From Streptomyces humicola (GTDB taxonomy: Bacteria > Actinomycetota > Actinomycetes > Streptomycetales > Streptomycetaceae): a DNA stretch of 64,000 nucleotides. The stretch is taken from positions 141,004 through 205,003 of the forward strand of contig NZ_JANFNG010000011.1 of the NCBI RefSeq assembly GCF_024436035.1. Reading direction: 5' to 3'. Below the pieces are notes generated by a model. It ran no database searches. It saw nothing but the letters and a program-made list of their open reading frames with translations, and had not been told where the DNA came from. Shown one piece after another: positions 43,026 to 51,776 of this stretch; position 1 is the stretch's first letter, and every line of letters begins with the position of its first letter. The translations under genes and the position numbers were made by a program.

Positions 43026-43655
43026 ATGCCCAGCTCACTCAACCGCGTGATCCGACATCACCTGGCGGCCCTGCGGATGCTGCTGGTGTTCACCGTGATC
43101 ACCGGCATCGCATATCCGCTGGTGGTTGTGGGTATTGCCCAGGCCGCATTCCCTCACCAGGCCAACGGGTCACTGATCAAGGACCGCGGACGGCCCGTCG
43201 CCTCCTCTCTCATCGGGCAGAACTTCAACCTGCCCCTGAACAAGGGGCAAACCTCGCCGCAGCCCGACCGCAAGTGGTTCCAGCCCCGCCCGTCCGCCGC
43301 CGGGACCACCGGCTACGACCCGACGAGCTCCGGGGCCTCCAACCTGGGCCCCAACAACCCCGATCTGGTCGCGGTCATCAAGGCCCGCCGCGCCGCGGTA
43401 GCCGCGTTCGACGGCGTCCCGCCCAGCAGCGTGCCGGTCGACGCGGTGACCGCCTCCGGCTCCGGCCTCGACCCGGACATCTCACCGGCCTACGCGTACG
43501 AGCAGGTCAACCGCGTGGCGAAAGCCTGGGGCCTGAACCGGCCGGCGGTACGCAAACTGGTCGCCGACCACATCCAGGGACGCAACCTGGGCTTCCTGGG
43601 TCAGGATCGCGTCAACGTCGTCGAGCTCAACCACGATCTCGCCGCATCGAAGTGA
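43026..43655 (+). CDS. kdpC: KdpC (copy 2)
   Basis: The 209-residue protein has the same single N-terminal helix and KdpC motifs as copy 1 (SLIGQNFNLPLNKGQTSPQP, WFQPRPSAAGTTGYDP, SGASNLGPN, ASGSGLDPDIS, AYEQVNRVAKAWGL). The ribosome binding site AGGAAGG lies before the ATG. After its stop a hairpin precedes the deleted kdpD gene. Confidence 0.96.
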   Translation: MPSSLNRVIRHHLAALRMLLVFTVITGIAYPLVVVGIAQAAFPHQANGSLIKDRGRPVASSLIGQNFNLPLNKGQTSPQPDRKWFQPRPSAAGTTGYDPTSSGASNLGPNNPDLVAVIKARRAAVAAFDGVPPSSVPVDAVTASGSGLDPDISPAYAYEQVNRVAKAWGLNRPAVRKLVADHIQGRNLGFLGQDRVNVVELNHDLAASK

Positions 43656-43680
43656 CTATGAACAAGGTAACGCACAGCAC

Positions 43681-43736
43681 GCGTCACGCCGCCCGGTCAT
43701 GCGAGTCCTTCCTCGTCCGACCGCGCGGCGTGATGC
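43681..43736 (+). terminator. Hairpin between kdpC and the kdpD remnant (copy 2)
   Basis: A GC-rich inverted repeat with few mismatches (about 43681-43698 with 43719-43736, 20-nt loop) occupies the same position as the hairpin after kdpC copy 1. It probably separates structural and regulatory transcripts. Confidence 0.55.
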
Positions 43737-43756
43737 CCAGGTGAGGAGGGCTCCCG

Positions 43757-44299
43757 GTGGCGCGGACCACTGTCGCAGCCGACACGCCGGTCACCAAACC
43801 CGGCAAGCTCAAGGTCTATCTCGGTGCGGCACCGGGAGCCGGCAAGACGTACCGGATGCTCGACGAGGGCCGCCGCCGCGCCCGCCGCGGCACCGGCGTC
43901 GTGGTGGGCTTCGTCGAATGCCACAAGCGCCCCTACACCCTGGAGATGCTCGACAGCCTGAAGACCGTCCCCAGGATCCGGCGCCGCTACCGGGACAGCG
44001 AATTCGAGGAGATGGTGCTGGTCAGCGGCAGCTCGCTCGCCGACCGCGTCGAAATCCGCGTCATCGACCACGGCCCCGGGCTCCAACCGGACGACCATGA
44101 CCGGAACTTCGAGCCGTTCCAACGGATGGGAGACAACGACAACACCACCGGACCCGGTCTCGGCCTCGCCCTCTCCCGGGGACTCGCCCAAGCGATGGAC
44201 GGCACGCTCACCCCCGAAGACACCCCAGGCGGCGGGCTCTCCATGGTCCTCTCCCTGCCCGCAGCCCCGGTCCGGCTGGGAAAGGCACGCACGCCATGA
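43757..44299 (+). pseudogene. kdpD: KdpD sensor kinase reduced by an in-frame internal deletion
   Basis: The open frame is 180 codons, against roughly 850 or more for KdpD. Residues 1-82 are the KdpD N-terminus with Walker A (KVYLGAAPGAGKTYRMLDEG, then VVVGFVECH and SEFEEM). Near 44012 the sequence passes in frame into the end of the histidine-kinase ATPase domain (VEIRVIDHGPG, FEPFQRMGDNDNTTGPGLGLALSRG, TPGGGLSMVLSLPA). The universal-stress-like region, all membrane helices, the phospho-acceptor His domain and the N box are gone, so it cannot be a kinase. It keeps a GTG start, a GAGGAGGG ribosome binding site and ATGA overlap with kdpE, so a short protein might still be made. The N-terminal ATP-binding fragment could retain a regulatory role, as shown for the E. 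coli KdpD N-terminal domain. Confidence 0.88.
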
Positions 44300-45000
44300 T
44301 GCGCCGCGTCCTCATCGTCGACAACGAGCCCCAACTGCTCCGCGCCCTCGACATCAACCTCACGGCACACAACTACGCAGTCGCCACCGCATCCGACGGA
44401 ACCACCGCCCTGCGTCTGGCCACCCGCAGGCCACCGGACCTGGTCATCCTCGATCTCCATCTGCCCGACATCGACGGCACCGACGTCATCACCGGACTGC
44501 GGGCGTGGGCCACGATGCCGATCGTTGCCCTGTCAGAGCACATCGATCCCACCGAATCCGTCCAGGCCCTGGATGCCGGAGCGGACGACTACGTACGGAA
44601 GCCGTTCTCCATGGACGAGCTGCTGGCCCGCCTGCGCGCCCTGCTGCGCCGCTGCGACCAGCACGAAGACCTCAGCACCGTCCAGGTCGGCGACTACACC
44701 ATCGACCTCGCCGCATCCACCGCCGTACCCACATCCGGCCGCGGCGAGCCACTTCATCTCACCCCCACCGAGTGGCGGCTGCTCGCCGCACTGCTGCGCA
44801 ACCCCGGCCGCCTGGTGACCGGACACCAACTGCTGCGCGACATCTGGGGACCCGGCCACGAGCAGCAAAGCAACTACCTGCGCATCCACATCTCGGCACT
44901 GCGCCACAAACTCGAACCCGACCCGGCCAATCCGCGCCATCTGATCACCGAGCCCGGCATAGGCTATCGCTTCGAACCCGCAGGCAAGGCATCGCGGTGA
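44296..45000 (+). CDS. kdpE: KdpE-like response regulator (copy 2)
   Basis: The 234-residue OmpR-type regulator has a receiver domain with phosphoacceptor D53 (VILDLHLPD) and KPF, and a winged-helix domain nearly the same as in copy 1 (LTPTEWRLLAALLRNPGRLVTGHQLL...RIHISALRHKLEPDP). The acidic pocket reads IVDNE: Asn10 replaces the second acid, whereas copy 1 has lost the first. Its ATG overlaps the kdpD remnant stop. With no intact cognate kinase in the window, it may respond to another kinase or act without phosphorylation. Confidence 0.92.
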   Translation: MMRRVLIVDNEPQLLRALDINLTAHNYAVATASDGTTALRLATRRPPDLVILDLHLPDIDGTDVITGLRAWATMPIVALSEHIDPTESVQALDAGADDYVRKPFSMDELLARLRALLRRCDQHEDLSTVQVGDYTIDLAASTAVPTSGRGEPLHLTPTEWRLLAALLRNPGRLVTGHQLLRDIWGPGHEQQSNYLRIHISALRHKLEPDPANPRHLITEPGIGYRFEPAGKASR

Positions 45001-45416
45001 GCACAGGGGAGACGGCCGTCGTGGCGGCCCTCGCCGCAGGCAGCGGTGCCGTGGCGATACTCGCCGGCATCACGAACCTGCGCGAGACCCGCAGGATCGA
45101 GCGGTCGGGTATCAAGGCCTGGGCCCTGGTCAAACGCCAACCCGGCATGCGCGACGACGAGCCATGGCCGCCGCGCCCCCTGCTCCAGTTCACCATGGAG
45201 GACGACCGCATACTTGAGATAGTCAGCCCCATACCAGGCACCCGGCGGCGGCCGTTGCGCGACGGCGACACGCTGCTGATCACCTACGATCCGGCCGACC
45301 CGCGCACCGTCGTGGTCCACCGCCGGGAACGACGGAAGCTGGACTACGGGTTCATCATCGCCGGGACGATTGTCGTGGCGGTCGCGCTGGCCCTGATCGG
45401 TTTCACCGGACGGTAG
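44997..45416 (+). CDS. DUF3592-like membrane protein (139 aa)
   Basis: The 139-residue protein has an N-terminal hydrophobic helix (AVVAALAAGSGAVAILAGI), a beta-rich soluble middle (ALVKRQPG, LLQFTMEDDRILEIVSP, GDTLLITYDPADPRTVVVHRR) and a C-terminal helix (FIIAGTIVVAVALALIGF). The GDTLLITYDPADP segment is typical of DUF3592. GTG 44997 overlaps the kdpE stop (GTGA), so it belongs to the kdp operon. Function unknown; a membrane-associated accessory of the kdp regulon is possible. Confidence 0.75.
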   Translation: MSTGETAVVAALAAGSGAVAILAGITNLRETRRIERSGIKAWALVKRQPGMRDDEPWPPRPLLQFTMEDDRILEIVSPIPGTRRRPLRDGDTLLITYDPADPRTVVVHRRERRKLDYGFIIAGTIVVAVALALIGFTGR

Positions 45417-45427
45417 GAACGAGCAAG

Positions 45428-45463
45428 GGCGGTGCAGATCGAGGACTGCCGATCCGCACCGCC
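45428..45463. terminator. Bidirectional hairpin terminator
   Basis: A 13-bp stem with one mismatch (45428-45440 with 45451-45463, 10-nt loop) separates the kdp operon end from the convergent bL37-like gene and probably serves both. Confidence 0.75.
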
Positions 45464-45469
45464 AAGGCC

Positions 45470-45547
45470 TCAGCGCTGATTCGCCTTGCGGCCGTGGTTG
45501 GCCTTCTTCTTGCGCCTTGCCTTCTTCTTTCGAGCGCGCTTGGACAC
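45470..45547 (-). CDS. bL37-like ribosomal protein (25 aa)
   Basis: A 25-codon minus-strand frame reads MSKRARKKKARRKKKANHGR then KANQR. The pattern of a short basic cluster followed by ANHG and a short tail is that of bL37, the 24-residue actinobacterial ribosomal protein found in mycobacterial 50S structures. GTG start at 45547 with AAGG/AGAGG upstream, and a terminator just past the stop. It differs from the usual end (KRPN), so it may be a paralogue rather than the main copy. The composition could also suit a generic nucleic-acid-binding peptide. Confidence 0.65.
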   Translation of the reverse strand: MSKRARKKKARRKKKANHGRKANQR

Positions 45548-45567
45548 GTCCTCTGCCTTTCGCTGCC

Positions 45568-46389
45568 TCAAGCGGCCTTGGCGACCAGTTGGTCGGCAAG
45601 TTTGCACAAACGGCGCACCGTTCGGTCCTCACCGGCGATCGGCGCGGCAGGAGCCAATGCGGTGCGGTCGTAGTACGCGCCCGGCACCAATTCCGTGGCC
45701 GGGTCGCACAGACGCACCACCCGGGCGGCACCTTCTGCGGCCGGATCGCCCTCGTGGGCGTAGAGCGGCAGCAGGGCCGTTTCGCAGATGCCTGGATGGA
45801 CGCTGACGGCCGTACAGCCGGAGCCCGACGGGACGGCGGCGCGGGTGAAGATGGTCAGAGCGAGCTGCGACTGGGCATAGGCCGCAACGCGTGAATAGCG
45901 ACGCGAACGGTTTACGTCGTTCCAGGCGATGGACGCGGTGCGGTGCATCGAGGAAGACACGTTGATCACTCGGCTGCCCGGACGTGCCGTCAAAGGGCCG
46001 GCGAGGAGACGGGTGAGGAGATACGCCGCGAGGAAATTGACCTGGAAGGAGATCTCCAGGCCGTCTTCGGTGATGGTGTGGCGTTCGGGCGCCGGGACAG
46101 CGGCGTTGTTCACCAGTAGGTCGAGCACGCGGTGGGCGTCGGCCACCGTAGAGGCAAGCGCGTTGACTTCCGCCAGCCGCGTGAAGTCGGCGACAACCAG
46201 CTCCAGGCGGTCCGCGTCAGCCCCGGACGCGGTCAGTCGGCTGATCGCGTCCTGTCCGGAAGCGGCGTCGGGCGCGTGCACGATCACGGTGCAGCCTTGC
46301 TCGGCGAGCAGCCTGGCGGTCTCGAATCCGATACCGGAGGTGGCTCCGGTGACCAGTGCGGTGCGAGGTGGCAAGGGTGAGTGGGTCAT
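45568..46389 (-). CDS. Short-chain dehydrogenase/reductase with altered catalytic lysine
   Basis: The 273-residue SDR has the cofactor motif TGATSGIG near residue 14, the NNAA motif (LLVNNAAVP near 92), catalytic Ser in VINVSSSMH, and a Tyr in YAQSQLA where YxxxK is expected. The lysine is replaced by Gln (codon CAG), so oxidoreductase activity may be weak or lost. It resembles the retinol-dehydrogenase/light-dependent protochlorophyllide-type SDR group. It starts at ATG 46389. The bL37-like gene lies 20 nt downstream, and a small membrane protein gene lies 276 nt upstream on the same strand. Confidence 0.88.
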   Translation of the reverse strand: MTHSPLPPRTALVTGATSGIGFETARLLAEQGCTVIVHAPDAASGQDAISRLTASGADADRLELVVADFTRLAEVNALASTVADAHRVLDLLVNNAAVPAPERHTITEDGLEISFQVNFLAAYLLTRLLAGPLTARPGSRVINVSSSMHRTASIAWNDVNRSRRYSRVAAYAQSQLALTIFTRAAVPSGSGCTAVSVHPGICETALLPLYAHEGDPAAEGAARVVRLCDPATELVPGAYYDRTALAPAAPIAGEDRTVRRLCKLADQLVAKAA

Positions 46390-46664
46390 GGTCTTTTCCA
46401 AGGGGACGGCACGGACGAACGTCTGCGATGCGCGGAGCAATGGGAGAAACTCGCCGTGCAGGAGAAAGAGAGAGATCCGCTTCCGGAAATGTGGAGGAGG
46501 CCGGAAGGGTGCGGTCGGCATTGTGAATGCGGCTTTGCTGGCCCCGGGGTCAGTTCACCGGGCGGGAACAGGGCACGGGACCGGCAGCACCGTACTCGGT
46601 GGCCGGTCTTCATGGCGCAGACGGCTGTTCACGCACTCCATCAAAGCGGGGCGGACCTACCGAT

Positions 46665-47111
46665 TCAAGAATTCTCATGTGTCGCTGACGTTTCCCTGAC
46701 GGGGAAACAGTCTGGGGCCGCTCCGCGACGGGGTCGCCGCAGTGCACGGACGAGGGCCGCCGATCCGCCGCTCGCCATGGCCACGCTCAGCAGAATCGCC
46801 AGGCTCAGCCGGTCCGTTTGCCCCCAGGCGAGGTCCCCGGCATGATGGACGATGAAGCCGTCAAAGAACAGCCAGCAGACTCCCGCGACGGCCGGCGCGA
46901 AACGCAGCCGGGTCTGCCCGGCGGCAACCGCGGCCAGAACGGCGAAGGCCGTCAAGGAGAACCACAGATGCTCGCGGTTGCGCGTGACCACCAACAGACA
47001 GACGAGGAAAGCGGCAGCCACATAGCTGAGGGGCAGCACAAGATCGTGGACAAGTGCGGCCCTCTGAACAGCAGACTTCGCAGAAGACGCGTGCCGGAGC
47101 GGAGACGGCAT
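46665..47111 (-). CDS. Small integral membrane protein (148 aa)
   Basis: The 148-residue protein has four hydrophobic segments (about 24-43, 49-66, 72-90 and 105-125) with short loops such as VTRNREHLW and HHAGDLAWGQTDR, then a basic tail. The helix arrangement resembles the DUF4118 sensor membrane domain, but no kinase domain follows. ATG 47111 has GGAAG upstream. No function can be assigned. Confidence 0.65.
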   Translation of the reverse strand: MPSPLRHASSAKSAVQRAALVHDLVLPLSYVAAAFLVCLLVVTRNREHLWFSLTAFAVLAAVAAGQTRLRFAPAVAGVCWLFFDGFIVHHAGDLAWGQTDRLSLAILLSVAMASGGSAALVRALRRPRRGAAPDCFPVRETSATHENS

Positions 47112-47264
47112 GGGGTGACTTCCCGTTGGGGTTTTCCAGCCAGCCTGCCCGCCAGCGGGCGTTCCGAATGGTGCGCGAAGCGGAAGTTAGCGCTCTTCTT
47201 ACCGATCACCGGTCGATCCTTACGGCTCTTTGACAACCGGGCGCTCGTCCGCGCGGTGCGCTCC

Positions 47265-47483
47265 CTACGCGACCCGGCCTCGACCGCTGTCCTCGCAAGG
47301 CTCTCCGGCGGCGATGTCCACGTAGTAGTGCACGACCTCCCGGCGCAGCCGGAAGCCCGCTCGCCAAGCGAGTCTGCGACTACCAGAATTGTCCCGTGCA
47401 ACGGTCCAACTCGCCCCCAGACCGGCGAGTTCGATGTCCGCACACAGACCGTTGACGGCGCCGCTACGCCGCGCTATTGACAT
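47265..47483 (-). pseudogene. C-terminal remnant of a GNAT acetyltransferase
   Basis: The frame from ATG 47483 holds the end of a GNAT fold: NGLCADIELAGLGASW, ARDNSGSRRLAWRAGF and VVHYYVDIA, where the DNxxSRR...GF pattern is the usual C-terminal GNAT motif. The acetyl-CoA-binding part that should precede it is absent, so this is a truncated relic. The start ATG abuts a GGGAG and is probably not used. Confidence 0.5.
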
Positions 47484-47820
47484 CTCCCTGGCGCCGACCG
47501 GCGGCACAGCGGGAACCAGTGATCTGGGCAACAGGCTCTGGCGAGGTTGGCTTGATCTGCTCTGCGCGCATCAGCCGCGGGCCCTGGCGCAAGGTGAGGA
47601 CGGGTCGGAGCAGCAGTCCGGCCAAGGAGCCCGGCGGGTGCCGGACGTTCGGGACAGGCACAAGACGATCCGCGTAGGACACAAGCCCGCGGCCGTCCAG
47701 CCGTCAGCTTTCACCCGACGCCGAGACCAACAGGCCAGAACAACTTCACCCTGTTTGTCGCTTCTCTGATTACCATGCAGTTCGACTGTTCGAGCACTGC
47801 GAGGACGCCGGGGAGTACGG
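47484..47820. other. Intergenic region upstream of the LysR gene
   Basis: No credible gene. A minus-strand stretch (47464-47682) could encode 72 residues but shows no family. The region probably contains the promoter of the LysR regulator, and no clear hexamers stand out. Confidence 0.4.
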
Positions 47821-48777
47821 ATGGAGCTGGAGCTTCGACATCTACGGGCTCTGTGCGCGATTGCGGATGCGGGAAGCATGGGCCGGGCCGCGGCCGAGGT
47901 GGGGTGCTCGCAGCAGGCGATGAGCACGCAGTTACGCCGGATCGAGCTCTACTTCGGCGAGCCGTTGTTCGAGCGCAGCACCGTGGGCGTGCGGCCGACC
48001 CGCTACGGCGTGGAGGTCATCGCCCGTGCCCGTGACGTGCTGGTCCGCGCCGAGGCTATCGGGCGGCGACCGGTCGAGGACGGGGGGCCGCGACCAGCGC
48101 TGCGTCTGGCCGCCACCAACTCCCCGATTCTGTCCGGCATGGTAGGGCGCGTGCGTACCGAGTTACCTGATCTGGTACTGACGGTGAGCAGCGTCTACGA
48201 GTCCTCCCAGATCGTCGAGCTCTTGGAGAGGGGCGGGCTCGATGCCGCGATCGGCGTGGACTACCCGGGTCTGGAACTGCGGCACTCCGACGCCGTCGCG
48301 CATCGTGGGATCGTCACCGAGCCCTCGTTCGTGGCCCTGCCCGCAGGCCACCGGCTCAAGTACCGCATGGAGGTCGCGCTCGCTGATCTGGCCGAGGACT
48401 CCTGGTTCCTCACCCCCGACGACGGCGCCGGGTGGCCGGGCGTCTTCTACGCGGCCTGCGCGGCTGCCGGTTTTATCCCGGCGGTGGTGCACGAGTTCCT
48501 CGGCGACCGGCTCCAGCTCCAGAACATGATCGCCGAGGGCCTCGGCGTCTCGCTGGTGCAGGCGACGACCCGGCCGATCCCCGGCGTCATCGTCAGACCG
48601 TTGATCGGCACGCCCCTTTGGTGCCGCTACCTGCTGGCCTGGCGCAAGGTGAGCGTCGCTGAAGGGGTCCTGGTGACGCTCTTCGGGTCGGCCTCCGCCT
48701 CGTACCGAGACCTGATAGCGCGGGCGCCCCACTTCCGGGCATGGGCAGCGCGGACCTACCGCGGAACGCGTCCGTAA
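47821..48777 (+). CDS. LysR-family transcriptional regulator
   Basis: The 318-residue regulator has the LysR winged-helix at residues 3-62 (LRHLRALCAIADAGSMGRAAAEVGCSQQAMSTQLRRIE) and a periplasmic-binding-protein-like effector domain (about 90-300). It starts at ATG 47821 after GGGGAG. Effector unknown. LysR proteins often control adjacent divergent genes; the nearest upstream gene here is only the GNAT relic, and the downstream gene is the collagenase-like protein, 139 nt away on the same strand. Confidence 0.93.
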   Translation: MELELRHLRALCAIADAGSMGRAAAEVGCSQQAMSTQLRRIELYFGEPLFERSTVGVRPTRYGVEVIARARDVLVRAEAIGRRPVEDGGPRPALRLAATNSPILSGMVGRVRTELPDLVLTVSSVYESSQIVELLERGGLDAAIGVDYPGLELRHSDAVAHRGIVTEPSFVALPAGHRLKYRMEVALADLAEDSWFLTPDDGAGWPGVFYAACAAAGFIPAVVHEFLGDRLQLQNMIAEGLGVSLVQATTRPIPGVIVRPLIGTPLWCRYLLAWRKVSVAEGVLVTLFGSASASYRDLIARAPHFRAWAARTYRGTRP

Positions 48778-48916
48778 AGGCATTGCCACGGATGTTGTGA
48801 CGGGGACAGTGCAATCGCTGTTCCTGGCCGCGTTGTCCGGGGTGCCGTGCGGTGAGACGGTGCGTCACATCTCTCCCTACGGTTCGCGAAGCGGAGATCG
48901 CCCAGAAGGAGCAGTG

Positions 48917-51460
48917 ATGCGCCATCGATCCATCCTGCCCAGATTATTGGCCGCAGGCACAGCGACTCTCGCCATGCTCATCGGTCTGTCGACCGCTCCG
49001 GCCCTCGCCGCGACCGGTTCGACGACCGACGTCCAGCGCGTGACCGGTTCGCACCGCCCGGCCGAGCCCTCGCCCATGGGCGCCGTCGTCGGCGGTACCG
49101 ACGCGGCCTCCGTCCAGTACGGCCGGCTCACCGCCGCCCAACTCCCGCCGCGACGTCCGACGGTGTCGCAGCACACGACGAGAGCAACGAACAGGCCGAG
49201 GACCGCCAACGACCACAGGGCCGCGAGGCCCGCCGCAACGCAGTCCTGCACCCCGGCCGCCTTCGGTGGCCTGACCGGCTCGGCGCTGGCTTCCTACGTC
49301 GAGAACTCGACCACCGACTGCATCAACACGCTGTTCGCGATCACCGGCAGCGACGCGAGGGAGGTGTTCCAGGAGTCCCAGATGATCCCTGTCGCCCAGG
49401 CCTACCAGAGCCTGGCGTCGAGCTACACCGGTAACGACTCGGCCGGAATCTGGCAGCTCATCCTGTATCTGCGTGCCGGCTACTACGTCCAGTACAACGA
49501 CTCGACGGACGTCGGCTCCTATGACGCGGCCCTGTCGATGGACGTCGAGAACGCCCTCGACACCTTCTTCGCCGGCCCGCAGATCGCCGACGTCTCTTCG
49601 GACAACGGCGACGTCCTGGGCGACGCCGTGATCCTGACCGACAGCGCCAACCTGCAGGGCGACTACCTGAGTGCCTACAAGCAGATACTCACCGCGTACA
49701 CGAGTTCATGGGACGCCTATCCCAGCATGGACGCCGTCATCTACGACGTCTACACCCCGCTGTGGCGCGGACAGTACAACCCCGCCTTCGTCACCGCGCT
49801 GACCGCAGATCCGAGGATCATCGACACGCTCGACGCCTTCGCACTCGACCACACGAGCATGCTCGGCGGCGACAACACGTTCATGGACGCCGATGCCGGC
49901 ACCGACCTCGCCGAGTACGTGCAGTTCACCGCGCTCCAGGCCAAGGTGCGGCCGCTGATGCTGGGCCTGTTGCAGGCCTCATCGATATCCGGCCGTACCG
50001 CCGCGCTGTGGGTCTCCGTCGCGCAGCAGGCCAACGCCTTCGACGCGAGCGACTGCTCGTACTACGGCGTCTGCAACCTGGCGGCCCAGGCCACCGCGGC
50101 AGCGCTGCCGATCACGCACTCGTGCAGCTCGGAGATCAACATCCTGGCGCAGTCGCTCAGCTCCGCAGAACTGGACGCGGCCTGTGCCGAACTCGCCGGC
50201 CAGGACGCGTCCTTCCAACACGTGGTCAACGACACCGGCCCGATCCCCAACCAGTACAACGACACTGACAACATCGTCGTGTTCTCGAGCTCTCTCGACT
50301 ACGAGATCTACGCCCCGGTGATCTACGGCGTCGCCACCGACAACGGCGGGATCACCCTGTACGGCAATCCGTCCACGCCGGGAAACCAGGACTACTCCAT
50401 CCTGTATCAGGATCCCGGCACCGACGGATACACGGACAACATCTGGAACCTCAACTACGAGTACACGCACTTCCTCGACGCGCGCTACGACACGATGGGC
50501 ACCTGGGAGGATGTCGAATCGGTGCCGGACATCTGGTGGGTCGAGGGTATCTCCGGATACATCTCCTACAGCTACCGGGGCATCACCGACACCGACGCGG
50601 TGACCGACGCCGGTGAGCACACCTACGCGCTGAGCACCCTGTGGCAGACCACATATGCCAACAGCAACAACGACCGTGTCTTCCCATGGGGTTACCTGGC
50701 GGTGCGCTACATGCTCGAAAAGCACCCCGCCGACGTGCAGACGATCCTCAACGACTTCCGGGCCGGTAATTACACCGCCGGATACGACTACTACACCGAC
50801 ACCATCGGCACTCGCTACGACGCCGACTTCAACGACTGGCTCGACACCATCGCGAGCGGCACCTCGGGAACGCCGACGGCTGCCTTCAGCGCGGCGGTCG
50901 CCGGTCTGAAGGCCAGTTTCACCGACCAGTCCACCGAGTCCGGCAGCGGCAGCATCACCGGCTGGTCCTGGAACTTCGGCGACGGAGCGACGTCCACGAC
51001 GCAGAACCCCTCACACACCTATACGGCGGTCGGAACCTACAGCGTCACGCTGACCGTGACCGGCAGCAACGGGCACACGTCCAGCATCTCCCAGTCGGTG
51101 ACCGTCAGCGGCGGCGTCGGCCCGTGTGCGGACGCGAACCCGCAGCAGATGGACGATAACTGCTCCCGTGCGAACCAGTCCGAGACGGCGGGGAGCCTGG
51201 ACTATCTGTGGATCTACCTCCCGGCCGGGACGACCAGGCTGAACGTCACCACGACCGGAGGCACCGGGACCGCCTACCTGTACTACGACCCCACCGCCTG
51301 GGCCACGAACACCACGTACACGGCTAAGTCAACCAAATCCAGCACCGCCCAGAGCCTCACCGTCACCAATACGACAGCGGGCTACCGGTACATCAGCCTG
51401 TACGCCCACACCACGTTCAGCGGAGTCACTGTGACCACGCAGTACTGGGTGGTTCCCTGA
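48917..51460 (+). CDS. Secreted M9 collagenase-like protein with altered zinc site
   Basis: The 847-residue protein has a Sec signal peptide (residues 1-31, ending APALA), a linker, a peptidase M9 N-terminal region (about 110-330), the M9 catalytic region (about 340-650), a PKD domain (FGDGATSTTQNPSHTY, about 655-740) and a C-terminal pre-peptidase-type domain. The metal motif should be HEYTH; here it reads YEYTH (residues 514-518, codon TAC), so the first zinc ligand is lost. The general base E515, H518 and the downstream WWVEG glutamate remain. It is probably exported and may bind collagen-like substrates without full hydrolytic activity. The ATG at 48917 has AAGGAG and the signal peptide. 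Confidence 0.88.
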   Translation: MRHRSILPRLLAAGTATLAMLIGLSTAPALAATGSTTDVQRVTGSHRPAEPSPMGAVVGGTDAASVQYGRLTAAQLPPRRPTVSQHTTRATNRPRTANDHRAARPAATQSCTPAAFGGLTGSALASYVENSTTDCINTLFAITGSDAREVFQESQMIPVAQAYQSLASSYTGNDSAGIWQLILYLRAGYYVQYNDSTDVGSYDAALSMDVENALDTFFAGPQIADVSSDNGDVLGDAVILTDSANLQGDYLSAYKQILTAYTSSWDAYPSMDAVIYDVYTPLWRGQYNPAFVTALTADPRIIDTLDAFALDHTSMLGGDNTFMDADAGTDLAEYVQFTALQAKVRPLMLGLLQASSISGRTAALWVSVAQQANAFDASDCSYYGVCNLAAQATAAALPITHSCSSEINILAQSLSSAELDAACAELAGQDASFQHVVNDTGPIPNQYNDTDNIVVFSSSLDYEIYAPVIYGVATDNGGITLYGNPSTPGNQDYSILYQDPGTDGYTDNIWNLNYEYTHFLDARYDTMGTWEDVESVPDIWWVEGISGYISYSYRGITDTDAVTDAGEHTYALSTLWQTTYANSNNDRVFPWGYLAVRYMLEKHPADVQTILNDFRAGNYTAGYDYYTDTIGTRYDADFNDWLDTIASGTSGTPTAAFSAAVAGLKASFTDQSTESGSGSITGWSWNFGDGATSTTQNPSHTYTAVGTYSVTLTVTGSNGHTSSISQSVTVSGGVGPCADANPQQMDDNCSRANQSETAGSLDYLWIYLPAGTTRLNVTTTGGTGTAYLYYDPTAWATNTTYTAKSTKSSTAQSLTVTNTTAGYRYISLYAHTTFSGVTVTTQYWVVP

Positions 51461-51776
51461 GGAACACCGCACAGCCCGGACCGCCCCGGGGTTCCTGACC
51501 GCGAAGGCCCTGCGCATGGCAAGAGCGGCCAGGAGCCCCGTGCATCCTTACCGGAAGGTCGCACAGGGCCGCTCGGGAGCTTGCTCATCACTCTCAATCC
51601 GCAGCGCCCTACCTCCCGGCACCCGAAGGCTCAGCACCGCTGCGCCCGCGAGCGGCCCGAGCCCGCGCAGCTCGCCGGCCCGGCCTTACGGACACCCGCC
51701 GCGGCGACCACCGTCCCCGCTCACGGCACGGCGTGACCTGCCGCGAAGAGGAATACCGAGTGAGAAAGGGCCTGCT
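51461..51776. other. Intergenic region before the M24 peptidase
   Basis: 316 nt without a gene. A long-looped inverted repeat (GGCCCTG around 51505 with CAGGGCC around 51565) may act as a terminator of the collagenase gene. Nothing else stands out. Confidence 0.4.

Noticed and set aside
48797..48916. Upstream start for the collagenase-like protein
   Set aside because: The signal peptide and AAGGAG are at 48917; the extra 40 residues would block signal-peptide recognition.
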